Origin: JACADW01 sp963747985
GTDB taxonomy: Bacteria; Acidobacteriota; UBA6911
Length of the DNA stretch: 64,000 nt
Assembly: GCA_963747985.1 (NCBI GenBank)
Contig: CAVVHG010000005.1
Coordinates: 124,001-188,000 of the forward strand
Reading direction: 5' to 3'
Shown here: positions 1 to 10,034 of the stretch, in pieces
How positions within the stretch are numbered: position 1 is the stretch's first letter
How the letters are laid out: each line of letters opens with the position of its first letter
Made by a program: the position numbers and the translations under genes
Notes under the pieces: model-generated
What the model saw: the letters and a program-made list of their open reading frames with translations, nothing else
Told to the model about the DNA's origin: nothing
The model's database searches: none

Positions 1-2
1 CG

Positions 3-2003
3 ATGGTGGTCACCACGTTCGTCGTCCTTTCGTTTCTCCCGGCGGTGCTGCTTTTTCTGCTCGCATACGGTCTCATCAACTTTTCCATCGAACAGTGGTT
101 CAGCGCTCCTGCCGCGCAGATGCTGGAGAACAGCCGTGCCATCGCCCTGGAGTACTACGACGAGTTGCGGCTGGACGCTCAGCGCTATGGGAGCGTTATA
201 GCGTCGAGTCTCACGGACGAGCAGGCGCTGTATCCCCAGCTCAACCCGGGGCTGGAAGAGTCGCTGACCAGGCAGAGGTCCGGCTACGGCATTCAGTACC
301 TGGGCATCTTCGCCTCGAACGGGGCCCTCGTGGCGCAGTCGGGCAAGAAAGTCCAGGGAACGGAAGACGCGGCCCACGTCAAGGCGCTGGTCGCGCGGGC
401 CCTGGGCGGCAGCAGCGACACGGGGATTGAAAGGGTCAGGCCGGACGATCCGATCCGGGAGGTGATCAGGGCTGCAGCTCCGATCCGCAACCAGACGGGC
501 AGGATCATAGGTGCGGTTCTCACGGAGCGGGCGATCACGGAAGGTGTGAATTTCAAGGCCTACTCGGTGATGGAAGCCTACCGGGCCTACGACGAGCTCC
601 AGATGGAGAAGGCCCGCTTGCGCTTCAACTTCCTGTTGATCCTTGCGCTCTCGACCCTGTTGATCGTGTTTGCGTTCTCCTGGTTCGCGATGTACCTGAC
701 CAAGAGGATCACCGTCCCGATTCAGGCACTGGCGGAAGGGGCCGCCGCCGTGGCAGCAGGCGACCTGGATCATCGCGTGGACTGCGAGGCGTTCGCGGAG
801 CTGGAGAACCTCGTGCAGGCCTTCAACGGCATGACCGGCGACCTGAAGGAGAACAAGACGCGCATCGAGGCCGCCCAGAACAGCCTGCGGCAGACGAACG
901 TCGAACTGGACGACCGCCGGCGCTACATCGAGACTATCCTGCAGACCATCGCGACGGGCGTCATATCACTCGACATCAACTATCGCGTCAGGACGATGAA
1001 CCGGGCCGCCCTCCAGATGCTGCAGGTACAGGGAGGTCCGGGAGACGCGAGTCTGGAGGAGGTCCTCAGGGGACCCTCTCTGGAAACCATGCGGATTCTT
1101 CTGCACAAGTCGACCATTCTTGGCCCCGTTGTGCGCAATATACGGCTGGACCTGCCCGACAAGTCAATCCACCTCGCGGCAACCGTGACTCCTCTCATGG
1201 ACAGCGCCGGCCAGCGTACGGGCTGGGTCGTCGTGCTGGATGACATCACGGAATTGCTCCGGATCGAAAAGATGACGGCCTGGCAGGAGGTCGCACGGCG
1301 CATGGCACACGAGATCAAGAATCCCCTTACGCCGATCCAGCTTTCCGCCGAACGCCTGCTGCGTCGATACAGGCAGATTTCCCCGGACGATCGAGTGGCG
1401 GATAGCCCGCCGGTCGCCTGGCCGGGTGATCTCGACTCGTTCGGAGCTCTCCTCGAGGAATGCGTGCGCACCATCACCCAGGAGGCAGCATCCCTGAAGA
1501 ACCTGGTCGACGAGTTCTCGCGTTTTGCCCGCCTGCCTGCTGTTCGGCCCGAGGAAGTGGACCTGCACCGCGTTCTGGAACACACGCTCGCGCTCTACGA
1601 CGGCCGGATCCAGGACGTGCAGGTGATCAAGTCCCTGGCTGGCGACGTCCCGATCCTCCGCCTTGATCCCGAGCAGATGAAGCGCGTTTTCATAAACATC
1701 TTCGACAACGCGCTGGAAGCCATGGCCGGCAGCAGGCATCCCAAGGTGCTCGAGATCCGCACATCCTGCAGGCCGCAGCAGAGGACGGTACGCGTCGAAA
1801 TCGGCGACACAGGACGCGGATTCCCAAAGGAATACCAGGACAGCCTGTTCCTGCCTTACTTCTCGACCCGCAAGGGCGGTACCGGATTGGGCCTGGCGAT
1901 CGTTCGCCAGATCATCACCGACCATTTCGGGCATGTTCACGTCGAACCCCGGTTGCCCCTCGGAACCAGGATCATCATCGATTTGCCCTTGGCGCCGGCC
2001 TGA
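3..2003 (+). CDS. ntrY: NtrY-like sensor histidine kinase (5' end probably cut by the window)
   Basis: Membrane sensor kinase that would phosphorylate the NtrX-like regulator encoded next. In order: a membrane segment at about residues 5-27, an extracytoplasmic sensor region to about 200, a second membrane segment at about 205-228, a HAMP linker at about 230-280, a PAS-like region at about 300-420, then the kinase core. The H-box RRMAHEIKNPLTPIQL has its phospho-acceptor His near residue 436, and the NPLTPIQLSAERLLRRY form is typical of NtrY. The ATPase domain has NALEAM, GDTGRGFP and GGTGLGLAI. NtrY proteins usually carry extra N-terminal membrane helices and are somewhat longer than the 666 residues seen, so the first ATG at position 3 may be internal. 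The signal sensed is unknown; nitrogen or redox roles are known for relatives. Confidence 0.85.
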   Translation: MVVTTFVVLSFLPAVLLFLLAYGLINFSIEQWFSAPAAQMLENSRAIALEYYDELRLDAQRYGSVIASSLTDEQALYPQLNPGLEESLTRQRSGYGIQYLGIFASNGALVAQSGKKVQGTEDAAHVKALVARALGGSSDTGIERVRPDDPIREVIRAAAPIRNQTGRIIGAVLTERAITEGVNFKAYSVMEAYRAYDELQMEKARLRFNFLLILALSTLLIVFAFSWFAMYLTKRITVPIQALAEGAAAVAAGDLDHRVDCEAFAELENLVQAFNGMTGDLKENKTRIEAAQNSLRQTNVELDDRRRYIETILQTIATGVISLDINYRVRTMNRAALQMLQVQGGPGDASLEEVLRGPSLETMRILLHKSTILGPVVRNIRLDLPDKSIHLAATVTPLMDSAGQRTGWVVVLDDITELLRIEKMTAWQEVARRMAHEIKNPLTPIQLSAERLLRRYRQISPDDRVADSPPVAWPGDLDSFGALLEECVRTITQEAASLKNLVDEFSRFARLPAVRPEEVDLHRVLEHTLALYDGRIQDVQVIKSLAGDVPILRLDPEQMKRVFINIFDNALEAMAGSRHPKVLEIRTSCRPQQRTVRVEIGDTGRGFPKEYQDSLFLPYFSTRKGGTGLGLAIVRQIITDHFGHVHVEPRLPLGTRIIIDLPLAPA

Positions 2004-2025
2004 AGGCGTATGACAATTAGCCGCT

Positions 2026-3408
2026 ATGACCCGACCTGCGATCCTGATAGTTGACGACGAAAGCGGCGTGCGATCCTCGCTCGAGGGCATACTGCAGGAT
2101 GATGGCTTCGAGACCGAGGGTGTGAGCAGCGGAGAGGATTGCATGGCGCTCCTGTCCCGCCGCGAATTCGCCGTCATCATGCTCGATGTCTGGCTTCCCG
2201 GCATGGACGGGCTCCAGGCCCTCGAGCAGATCCGGAGACTGTCACCCAGCACCTGTGTCGTCATGATCTCCGGCCATGGATCGATCGAAACGGCGGTGCG
2301 CGCCACCAAGCTGGGCGCCTTCGATTTCATCGAGAAGCCCCTGTCGCTGGAAAAGACGATCGTTGTAGTCAAGAACGCGCTGCATCAGCACAGGCTCGAA
2401 GAGGAAAACCGCCTGCTGCGTGAACAGATCGGGCAGAAGTACGTGATGATCGGTGACTCGGTCCCCATGCAGGCGCTGCGCCAGCAGATTGCCTTCGCTG
2501 CCCCGACCAACAGCCGGGTGCTGATCTATGGCGAGAACGGCACCGGTAAAGAGCTTGTCGCGCATATAGTCCACCTGCAGAGCCAGCGCAGGGACGGCCC
2601 GTTCATTGAGATGAACTGCGCTGCGATACCCGAAGACCTGATTGAGAGCGAACTCTTCGGGCACGTGAAAGGTTCCTTTACCGGGGCCTCGGAAGACAAG
2701 GAAGGCAAGTTCTCCCAGGCGGACGGGGGGACTCTCTTCCTGGACGAGGTCGGTGACATGAGTCCGAAGACTCAGGCCAAAGTACTCCGCGTCCTGGAGG
2801 AGCAGCGTTTCACGCCCGTCGGGGGCAGCTCCGCCATGACCGTCGATGTGCGGGTCATCGCGTCGACAAACAAGATCCTGGAAAGGGAAATCGAGCTGGG
2901 CAATTTCCGTGAGGATCTGTACTATCGGCTGAACGTTATCCCGTTTCAACTTCCCCCGCTGCGCGAGCGCAGAGAGGACATCGCGGACCTGACCCGGTAT
3001 TTTCTCGACGATTTCGCGAAGCGCTATGGGCGCAAACCTTCGGTGTTGACCCGCAAAGCCCTCGAAGTACTGGAGACCTATCCCTGGCCCGGCAACGTCA
3101 GGGAGCTCAAGAACATCATGGAGCGCCTGGTGATCATGAAATCCCGGGACAAGCTCGACGTCTTCGATTTGCCGGAATCGATCCTGATCCGCACGGTTCG
3201 CGCCAGTGCCGCTCGTGAAGAACCGGTTTCGCTGCAGGGGGCACGAGAGAAGTTCGAGCGGGAGTTCATCCTGCAGAAACTCATGGAGTTGAAGGGCTCC
3301 GTAAGCCGCGCCGCGCAGGCGATGCAGATCGAACGCAGCAACCTGTACCGGAAGATGAGACAGCTGGGGATTCCCTATTCGGGCCGCGAGGAATCCGAAA
3401 CCGAGTGA
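2026..3408 (+). CDS. ntrX: NtrX-like sigma-54-dependent response regulator
   Basis: Cytoplasmic response regulator and activator of RNA polymerase-sigma54, 460 residues, the usual length. The receiver domain (about 1-120) has the acidic DDE cluster and the phospho-Asp in MLDVWLPGMDG. The AAA+ domain (about 140-380) has Walker A GENGTGKE, the sigma-54 contact loop as GSFTGA, and Walker B GGTLFLDEVGD. A Fis-type helix-turn-helix ends the protein (SVSRAAQAMQIERSNLYRK). It starts 22 nt after the kinase stop and is surely co-transcribed with it. The paired NtrY-like kinase supports NtrX over NtrC. Targets are not visible here. Confidence 0.88.
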   Translation: MTRPAILIVDDESGVRSSLEGILQDDGFETEGVSSGEDCMALLSRREFAVIMLDVWLPGMDGLQALEQIRRLSPSTCVVMISGHGSIETAVRATKLGAFDFIEKPLSLEKTIVVVKNALHQHRLEEENRLLREQIGQKYVMIGDSVPMQALRQQIAFAAPTNSRVLIYGENGTGKELVAHIVHLQSQRRDGPFIEMNCAAIPEDLIESELFGHVKGSFTGASEDKEGKFSQADGGTLFLDEVGDMSPKTQAKVLRVLEEQRFTPVGGSSAMTVDVRVIASTNKILEREIELGNFREDLYYRLNVIPFQLPPLRERREDIADLTRYFLDDFAKRYGRKPSVLTRKALEVLETYPWPGNVRELKNIMERLVIMKSRDKLDVFDLPESILIRTVRASAAREEPVSLQGAREKFEREFILQKLMELKGSVSRAAQAMQIERSNLYRKMRQLGIPYSGREESETE

Positions 3409-3930
3409 CGCAGCGCGTGCGCCTCCCCACGTAAGTACCCCTCGCGTGATCTCCAGCTCCGCCAGCGAGGCTCAGCCTGCAATGCCTTCTATGGGTCGGG
3501 CCTTCAGCCCTTGAAGTCATTGTCCTTTACCCACCTGGCGCGTTGCGCCAGGATGGTATGAGTCGGGCCTCCGGCCCCCTGGAGAGCGTGCAAGTTGTCA
3601 ATTGCATCTCGAGGAGAGACCAAGAGTGCCGAAGGCGCGACCCATATCAGCCTGGGGCGAAGCCCCAGGAAACGCCACAGCCCATGAAGAACAAGGGCTG
3701 TAGGCCCGCTCCATATTCCTGGACGCGTGAACGCAGGCTTACCGCGTGAGTGCGCGGGCACGGTCGACAAACAGGGCAGACGACACGGAACCCCGCCCCT
3801 GAATCGCGCTCTCCAGGGCCCGCAAAACCTCCGAAATTCGCTGGCTTCCTTTTCGACTCTGTTGTACTTTCAGGCGGTTGTCCCAGGAGTCCCATTCGCT
3901 CCGCGAAAATTCAACCGTAAGGGTGAAGCA
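3409..3930. other. Non-coding interval holding a structured repeat and the aminotransferase leader
   Basis: About 520 bases separate the NtrX-like gene from the aminotransferase. The centre is the multi-hairpin repeat listed separately. The rest looks non-coding: open frames here are short, with no family signature. A 17-base stretch at 3867-3883 recurs exactly at 25616-25632, upstream of another gene. A weak ribosome binding site (AAGGGTG) precedes the aminotransferase ATG. Confidence 0.6.
3488..3719. repeat. Multi-hairpin dispersed repeat, copy 1
   Basis: A roughly 230-base element made of short perfect hairpins with 3-base loops: CCTGGCGC-GTT-GCGCCAGG, GGGCC-TCC-GGCCC, GCGCC-GAA-GGCGC-type and CCTGGGGC-GAA-GCCCCAGG. 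It is bounded by imperfect inverted ends containing GGGCCTTCAGCCC and GGGCTGTAGGCCC. A second copy with the same hairpin order lies at 11305-11541. It has no open frame of its own that looks real. This fits a non-autonomous mobile or REP-like structured repeat; the mobilising enzyme is not in the window. Confidence 0.75.
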
Positions 3931-5148
3931 ATGAGCCTCAGTCAACTCGCAAGATCCATCAAAGAATCACCGACGCTGAAACTGAACGAAACCGCGGCGA
4001 TACTGCGCGACAAGGGGGAACCCGTCATCCACCTGGGTGGCGGTGAACCGAAAAGCAAGGCTCCCATCGACGCGGTGGTGAACTGCGCGACGCAGTTGAA
4101 CACCGGTGACATCAAGTACGCCCCGGCTGATGGCCTGCCGGCACTGAAGAAGGCAGTCATACGATACACCGAGGAACACTACAACAAGCTGATCGGGCCG
4201 GACAACGTCGTCTGTTCCAGCGGTGCAAAGCAGTCGATCATGAACGCCCTCTACGCCATCCTCGATCCGAAGGACGAGGTTATATTCCCGGCTCCCTACT
4301 GGGTGAGCTACCCGGAGATGGTGAAGCTCGCCGGAGGCGTCCCGGTAATAGTGACGCCCGAAGACGGCACGTTCCACCCGACGATAAAAGAGATCGCCGA
4401 CATGATCGGCTCCTATACCAAGGCTGTCATCATCAACAGCCCCAACAACCCCTGCGGCGTGATGTACTCCAGGGATTTCATCGCGGAGCTGGTCCAGCTC
4501 TGCGAAAAGAAGAGCATCTACCTGATCATGGACGACCTCTACAACCGGCTTGTCTTCGAGGGCAAGACCGCGCCGAATTGCTTCGAGTTCGTCACCGATC
4601 AGACAGACCGCTCCAAACTGGTCCTGGTCCAGGGAGTCTCGAAGATGTATGCGATGACCGGGTTCCGCATCGGGTGGGCGGTTACCAACCCGGAGCTGGC
4701 CGAGGCGATGGGTAACATCCAGTCGCACCAGACCTCCGGTCCCGCCACACCCTCGCAGTGGGCGGCGGTCGGGGCGCTCAACGGAGTTCAGTCCAGCGTC
4801 GAAACGCTGAAGCTGACGCTGGAAAACAACCGCAACGTGATGGTGGAGAGGTTGCGGACCTTCGACGGGGTCAAGGTCACCAAGCCGGACGGAACCTTCT
4901 ACTGCTTCCCGGACTTCAGCGCCTATATGAAGGAGTCCCAGAAGCTCGCCCAGTTCCTGCTCGAGAAGGTCCGCGTGGTGACCGTGCCCGGGAAGGAATT
5001 CGGCATGGAAGGGCACCTGCGACTCAGCTTCTGTGGCACCATCAAGGACACCATGGACGCGCTCGAGAGGGTGAAGTGGGCGCTGGATCCCAATTCACCG
5101 AACGAACTCTACCTCGCTGAGCGACGGCTTGTGAGGGACTGGCTATGA
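3931..5148 (+). CDS. Class I/II PLP-dependent aminotransferase (aspartate aminotransferase-like)
   Basis: Fold-type I aminotransferase, 405 residues, the normal length. PLP-site residues are visible: Asn in NSPNNPCG, Asp-Tyr in IMDDLYNRL, the Schiff-base Lys in GVSKMYAMTGFRIGW, and the substrate-carboxylate Arg in HLRLSFCG near the C-terminus. The ATG was chosen because the conserved N-terminus (MSLSQLARSIKES) begins there and AAGGGTG lies just upstream; the frame is open further 5' but unlike the family. Its last bases overlap the pckA start by four (ATGA), so the two are translationally coupled. Aspartate transamination yields oxaloacetate, the pckA substrate, which supports an aspartate aminotransferase role; aromatic or alanine substrates cannot be excluded. 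Confidence 0.85.
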   Translation: MSLSQLARSIKESPTLKLNETAAILRDKGEPVIHLGGGEPKSKAPIDAVVNCATQLNTGDIKYAPADGLPALKKAVIRYTEEHYNKLIGPDNVVCSSGAKQSIMNALYAILDPKDEVIFPAPYWVSYPEMVKLAGGVPVIVTPEDGTFHPTIKEIADMIGSYTKAVIINSPNNPCGVMYSRDFIAELVQLCEKKSIYLIMDDLYNRLVFEGKTAPNCFEFVTDQTDRSKLVLVQGVSKMYAMTGFRIGWAVTNPELAEAMGNIQSHQTSGPATPSQWAAVGALNGVQSSVETLKLTLENNRNVMVERLRTFDGVKVTKPDGTFYCFPDFSAYMKESQKLAQFLLEKVRVVTVPGKEFGMEGHLRLSFCGTIKDTMDALERVKWALDPNSPNELYLAERRLVRDWL

Positions 5149-6809
5149 ATATCTACCTGGACGTCCAATCCCCGGCGGTTAAAGAAGCCTCCGAATACGC
5201 GAGCATGTATGGGCTGCAGAATCACGGCCTGTTCAACATGCGGCGCGTCTACTGGAACCTGCCCGCGGCGGCGCTTTACGAGGAAGCGATTCATCGCTCA
5301 GAAGCGAGGGTCAGTCACCTCGGGCCGCTGGTGGTAGGCACGGGCAAGCACACCGCGCGCGCCGCTGCCGACAAGTTCGTCGTGCGCGAGCATACGACGG
5401 AAAACGATATCTGGTGGGGCCAGTACAACCGGCCGTTCAACCCCGAGAGCTTCAGCATGCTCCACTCCCGCCTGCAGGGTTACCTGCAGGGGAGGGATGT
5501 CTTCGTGCAGGACTGCTATGCCGGCTCCGATCCGGAGTACAGGCTCCCCATCCGCGTCGTCGCTCAAAAAGCCTGGCACAGCCTGTTCGCGCGCATCATG
5601 TTCATCAAGCCGAAGACGCTCGACGCGATGAAGAGACATGTGCCGGAGTTCACCATAGTCGCCGTACCGAATTTCCTGGCGTCCCCGCTCATCGACGGCA
5701 CCCGGACCGACACGTTCATCATCATCAATTTCCGCGAGAAGATGGCACTGATCGGGGGATCGGCCTACGGGGGCGAGATCAAGAAGACGATATTCACGGT
5801 CCTGAACTTCCTGCTCCCCTTCGAGTCGGTGCTGCCTATGCACTGCTCCGCAAACGTGGGCAAGGACGGGGACGTCGCGATCTTCTTCGGCCTCTCCGGC
5901 ACGGGAAAGACGACGTTGTCCGCGGATCCGACCCGCCGGCTGATCGGCGACGACGAGCACGGGTGGAGCGACAACGGGGTTTTCAATTTCGAAGACGGTT
6001 GCTACGCGAAGGTGATACGGCTGTCGCCGGATGCCGAACCCCAGATCTACGCCTGCACAAGGAGGTTCGGAACGATACTGGAAAACGTCGTGTTCGATCC
6101 CTGCTCCCGCATGCTCGATCTCAACGACGATTCCGTGACGGAAAACACGCGTGGGGCATACCCCCTCGACTACATCGACAACTACCTGCCGGAGAAGATG
6201 GCGGGGCATCCCCGGAATGTGATCTTCCTGACCTGTGACGCCTCGGGTGTCATGCCCCCGATTTCGAAGCTCACGCCTGACCAGGCGATTTACCACTTCA
6301 TTTCCGGGTACACGAGCAAGATAGCCGGGACTGAAATCGGGCTCGGGATCGAACCGGAGATCACCTTCAGCACCTGTTTCGGCGGGCCATTCATGGTTCA
6401 TCACCCCTACGACTACGCGGAACTTCTCAAGAAGAAGATCATCCGCTACGGAGCGCACTGCTGGCTGGTCAATACCGGCTGGACAGGCGGGCCGTTCGGC
6501 GTCGGCAAGCGGATCAGCATCCAGCACACACGGGGGTTGCTCAATGCCGCCCTGAGCGGCAGCCTGGTCGGCGTCGAGTACCACCCGGATCCGGTTTTCG
6601 GCTTCGCCGTACCGAAGACCTGTGAGGGTGTCCCCTCGGAAATACTTGATCCCGCCAATACATGGCCGAGCCGGGACGAATACTTCAGGAAATATGATGC
6701 GCTCGCTGCTCGCTTCCTCGAGAACTTCAAGCTTATGGCTGCAGGCTGCCCGCCTCATGTCATCGAGGCCGGCCCGAAGCGCCTCACGAGCGTTCCCGCC
6801 AAGACTTGA
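5145..6809 (+). CDS. pckA: Phosphoenolpyruvate carboxykinase (ATP)
   Basis: Converts oxaloacetate and ATP to phosphoenolpyruvate, CO2 and ADP, the entry step of gluconeogenesis. The 554-residue length fits the ATP-dependent family (EC 4.1.1.49). The P-loop FFGLSGTGKTTLSADP, the kinase-2 region RLIGDDEHGW and the CFGGPFM stretch with the following PEPCK core are all present. Start ATG overlaps the aminotransferase stop. A GC-rich hairpin follows 18 bases after the stop. Coupling with an aspartate aminotransferase-like enzyme suggests a unit feeding carbon from amino acids or C4 acids into PEP. Confidence 0.93.
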   Translation: MNIYLDVQSPAVKEASEYASMYGLQNHGLFNMRRVYWNLPAAALYEEAIHRSEARVSHLGPLVVGTGKHTARAAADKFVVREHTTENDIWWGQYNRPFNPESFSMLHSRLQGYLQGRDVFVQDCYAGSDPEYRLPIRVVAQKAWHSLFARIMFIKPKTLDAMKRHVPEFTIVAVPNFLASPLIDGTRTDTFIIINFREKMALIGGSAYGGEIKKTIFTVLNFLLPFESVLPMHCSANVGKDGDVAIFFGLSGTGKTTLSADPTRRLIGDDEHGWSDNGVFNFEDGCYAKVIRLSPDAEPQIYACTRRFGTILENVVFDPCSRMLDLNDDSVTENTRGAYPLDYIDNYLPEKMAGHPRNVIFLTCDASGVMPPISKLTPDQAIYHFISGYTSKIAGTEIGLGIEPEITFSTCFGGPFMVHHPYDYAELLKKKIIRYGAHCWLVNTGWTGGPFGVGKRISIQHTRGLLNAALSGSLVGVEYHPDPVFGFAVPKTCEGVPSEILDPANTWPSRDEYFRKYDALAARFLENFKLMAAGCPPHVIEAGPKRLTSVPAKT

Positions 6810-6827
6810 TCTCTACGCCAGAAGATG

Positions 6828-6861
6828 GGGCACGCCGGGAGGAACACTCTCTGCGTGCCCC
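6828..6861 (+). terminator. Hairpin downstream of pckA
   Basis: Perfect 9-base arms GGGGCACGC and GCGTGCCCC around a 16-base loop, starting 18 bases after the pckA stop. No T-run follows, so it may be a weak terminator or an mRNA-stabilising hairpin. Confidence 0.5.
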
Positions 6862-6908
6862 TGATCCGCGTGGTGCAGTACAATCGTCCGACGGAGGGAT
6901 ACGTGACG

Positions 6909-9900
6909 ATGACCCGGACTTTTCTGGCACTGCTGCTGACAGCCGGTTGCCTTCTGCCGACCTATCCACAGGATGTTACGTCTTCCGGACAGGTGAGGAC
7001 GCAGTTCACCCGCCCGCCTCGCGGCAGCAGCACCGCGCCATTCCTGGTCTGGAACGATTGGATGACCGAAGACCGGGTCGTCGCAAACATGCGCGACCTG
7101 GCCGGGCAGGGAGTGCGGCAGATCATCGTCCACCCCCGACCGGGGCTCATGACGCCCTATCTTTCCGATGACTGGTTCAGGATGTGGAAGGCAGCGCTCA
7201 AGGAAGCCGAACGCCTGGACATGAACGTCTGGATCTACGACGAGAACTCCTATCCATCCGGTTTTGCGGGCGGCCTGGTGCCTGATGCGATGCCCGAGTC
7301 CCAGGGGCGCGGCCTCCAGCTCAGGGAGGAGGACTCAGCTCCCACATGGTCGGAGAATACGATCGCGGTCTTTCAGGTGGGAGAAAAAGGGTACGAAGAC
7401 GTCACAGGCAAAGTACGCGGCGGAGCGACTCTGCCGGAGGGTCGATACCTCCGGGCCTCGGTTCTGAGGGCTAAACCTGCTCCCTGGTACGGCGGCCGGA
7501 CTTATGTCGACCTGCTCTATCCGGGTGTCACAGAGAAATTCCTCTCGATCACCCTCGACGCCTACCGGCGCGAACTCGGCGGCTTCTTCGGCAACCGGAT
7601 CCCCGGCGTGTTCACTGACGAACCACAGCTCCGCCCGGCCGGCGGTCTGCCGTGGACCGATGATCTTGACGCAGTTTTCGAAAAGCGCTGGGGATACAAG
7701 CTGGCAGAACATCTTCCGGCCCTGGCCCTGCCGGTCGGAGACTGGAAGAAGGTCAGGCACGATTACTACCAGGTCCTGCTTGACCAGTTCATCGAGCGCT
7801 GGGCAAAACCCTATTACGACTACTGCGAGCGAAACCGCCTCGAGTTCACCGGACACTACTGGGAACACGAATGGCCGAACTGCACCAGCGTTCCGGACAA
7901 CATGGCGATGTCCGCCTGGCAGCAGCGCCCGGGTATTGACATTCTGATGAACCAGTACCACGAGGACGTGCACGCCCAGTTCGGAAACGTGCGCGCAGTC
8001 CGGGAAATTGCGAGCGTCGCAAACCAGTTGGGACGAACGCGGACGCTGTGCGAAATCTACGGGGCCGGGGGGTGGGACCTGCGTTTCGAGGACATGAAAC
8101 GGATCGGCGACTGGAACTGTGTCCTGGGCATCAACACGATGAACGAGCACCTCTCGTACACCACCATCCGCGGCGCGCGCAAACGCGACCACCCGCAGTC
8201 GTTCTCCTACCACGAGCCCTGGTGGGAGGCGTATCACGTCATGGAGAGCTACTTCACCAGACTGCAGCTCGCCGTTGCGAGCGGCCGACAGGTCAACGAT
8301 GTGCTCGTGCTCGAACCGACGACCGCCGCCTGGCTGTATAACTCGGCAGGGAAGACCGCGCCGGAGCTGACGGCGATAGGCGACAGCTTCCAGCGCCTGT
8401 TGAACGATCTCGAGAGGAACCAGGTAGAGTACGACATCGGCTGCGAGGACATCATGGCGCGAAACGGATCAGTCGAAGCCGGAACTATGCGTGTCGGCAA
8501 GGCCCGTTATCGCACCGTCGTGCTGCCTCCGCTCACGGAGAACTTGAACGCGACGACCGTGAGCCTGCTGGAAAAATTCGTGGCAGGCGGCGGTGCAATT
8601 CTCGCATGCGGCCCGGCACCGGGACGGGTCGACGGCGCCAGTTCGAACCGCGCCGCGGCGCTGTCCAGGGCGGCCGGTTGGAAGAAAGCGGATGCGGAAG
8701 CGCTGCCCGCAATACTACAATCTTCGAGCCGGGATGGCTTCGTTATCCGGCGGAGCGCAAACGATCGCGGCATCCTCTTCCATCAACGCCGCACTCTCGA
8801 TGACGGGCAGCTTCTGCTTCCTCGTAAATACCAGTGCTGAGGCACCGTCAAGGGGCGTGGTGGAATGCCCGGCGCGGTGGAATCGAAAAATGGAACCTGG
8901 AGAACGGGAGTATCGAACCTTATCCTTTCAGAAAGGTGGCGAAGGGAACAGAGGCAGATTTCGAGCTGTCACCCTCCGGTTCGCTGCTCCTGTTCCTGGC
9001 AAAAGAAAAGCGGGAGCCCATGCCCGTCAAGACCGGACAGCTCATGCGCATCGAACCTGCAGGTCCGCCGGCGATCGAAGCGGTCGGACCGAATGCCCTC
9101 ACCCTGGATTACGTGGACATCACGGCAGGCGGAGAGACGCTCGAGCGGGCCTACGTCTACCAGGCCAACCAGTTCGCCTTCAAACAAAACGGGATGCCGC
9201 GCGATCCCTGGGACAGCGCGGTGCAGTTCAAGGATGAAATCATAAGGCAAGAGCTTCCCGGCAGATAGCGGGTTCGAGGCGAGCTACAGGTTCACGGTCG
9301 AACAGCAGGTTCCTCGTTCCCTGATGGCTGTCGTTGAGAGACCCGATCTGTATTCGATTACCTGCAACGGCCGGCCTGTCCGGGCTGTCAGGGGCTCGTG
9401 GTGGCTGGACAGGTCGTTCGGGAAGATCGATATCGCGGCCGCGGCGCAGGTCGGCGAGAACAGGCTCACGCTGAAGGCGTCGCCGTTTACGATCTACCAC
9501 GAACTCGAATCCGTGTACCTGCTGGGCGATTTCGCCCTGAAACCCTCAGAAAAGGGCTTTATCATAGCCCCGGCGCAAGAACTCCACCTCGGGGCATGGA
9601 ACCAACAGGGCCGTCCCTTCTATGCCGAGGGAGTCTCCTACGCTGAACGGTTTGCGCTCGGTGCCCCTTCGGGCCGCTATCGCGTATCTTTGGCGCGGTG
9701 GTACGGAAGCGTGGCGCGAGTGGCGGTGAACGGAACGACCGCCGGCTACGTTGCGTACCCGCCCTGGGAGATCGACGTTACTGAGTTGCTGAAGGCAGGA
9801 GAAAACACGGTTGAGGTGGTGGTGATCGGGACGTTGAAGAATACGCTCGGCCCTCACCATGGGGATCCTGCGCTGGGCACAGCCTGGCCGGCGATGTTCC

Positions 9901-9998
9901 AGAAAGCGCCCTCACCGGGCCCTCCGCCCGGCGGCAGCTATTCCACCGTCGGCTATGGTCTGATGGAGCCTTTTGTGCTGGTTAACATGACGAAATGA
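6909..9998 (+). pseudogene. GH106-like alpha-L-rhamnosidase/glycoside hydrolase, broken by three +1 frameshifts
   Basis: Exported glycoside hydrolase resembling the GH106 alpha-L-rhamnosidase group. The N-terminus has a signal peptide (MTRTFLALLLTAGCLLPTY), then features of the family barrel such as WNDWMTEDRV and WIYDENSYPSG; the C-terminus has a sugar-binding-like region ending near LKNTLGPHHGDP. The product is split over three frames. Continuous homology-like sequence needs a shift near 8811-8813 (to FLVNTSAEAPSRGVVE), another near 8867-8869 (to ARRGGIEKWNLENG) and a third near 9246 (to GKSFPADSGF). Each looks like one extra base. The rejoined product would be about 1,028 residues, a normal length. 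GGAGGG precedes the ATG; GTG at 6903 is an alternative start. Decay, or errors in the assembled sequence, would both explain it. Confidence 0.72.
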
Positions 9999-10034
9999 CC
10001 CACTACGCCGAGGGGACGAGCCGGGGCTGTCCGC

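Noticed and set aside
5298..6758. A 486-codon minus-strand frame opposite pckA
   Set aside because: Shadow of pckA; composition rich in Arg, Val and Ala without domain signatures.
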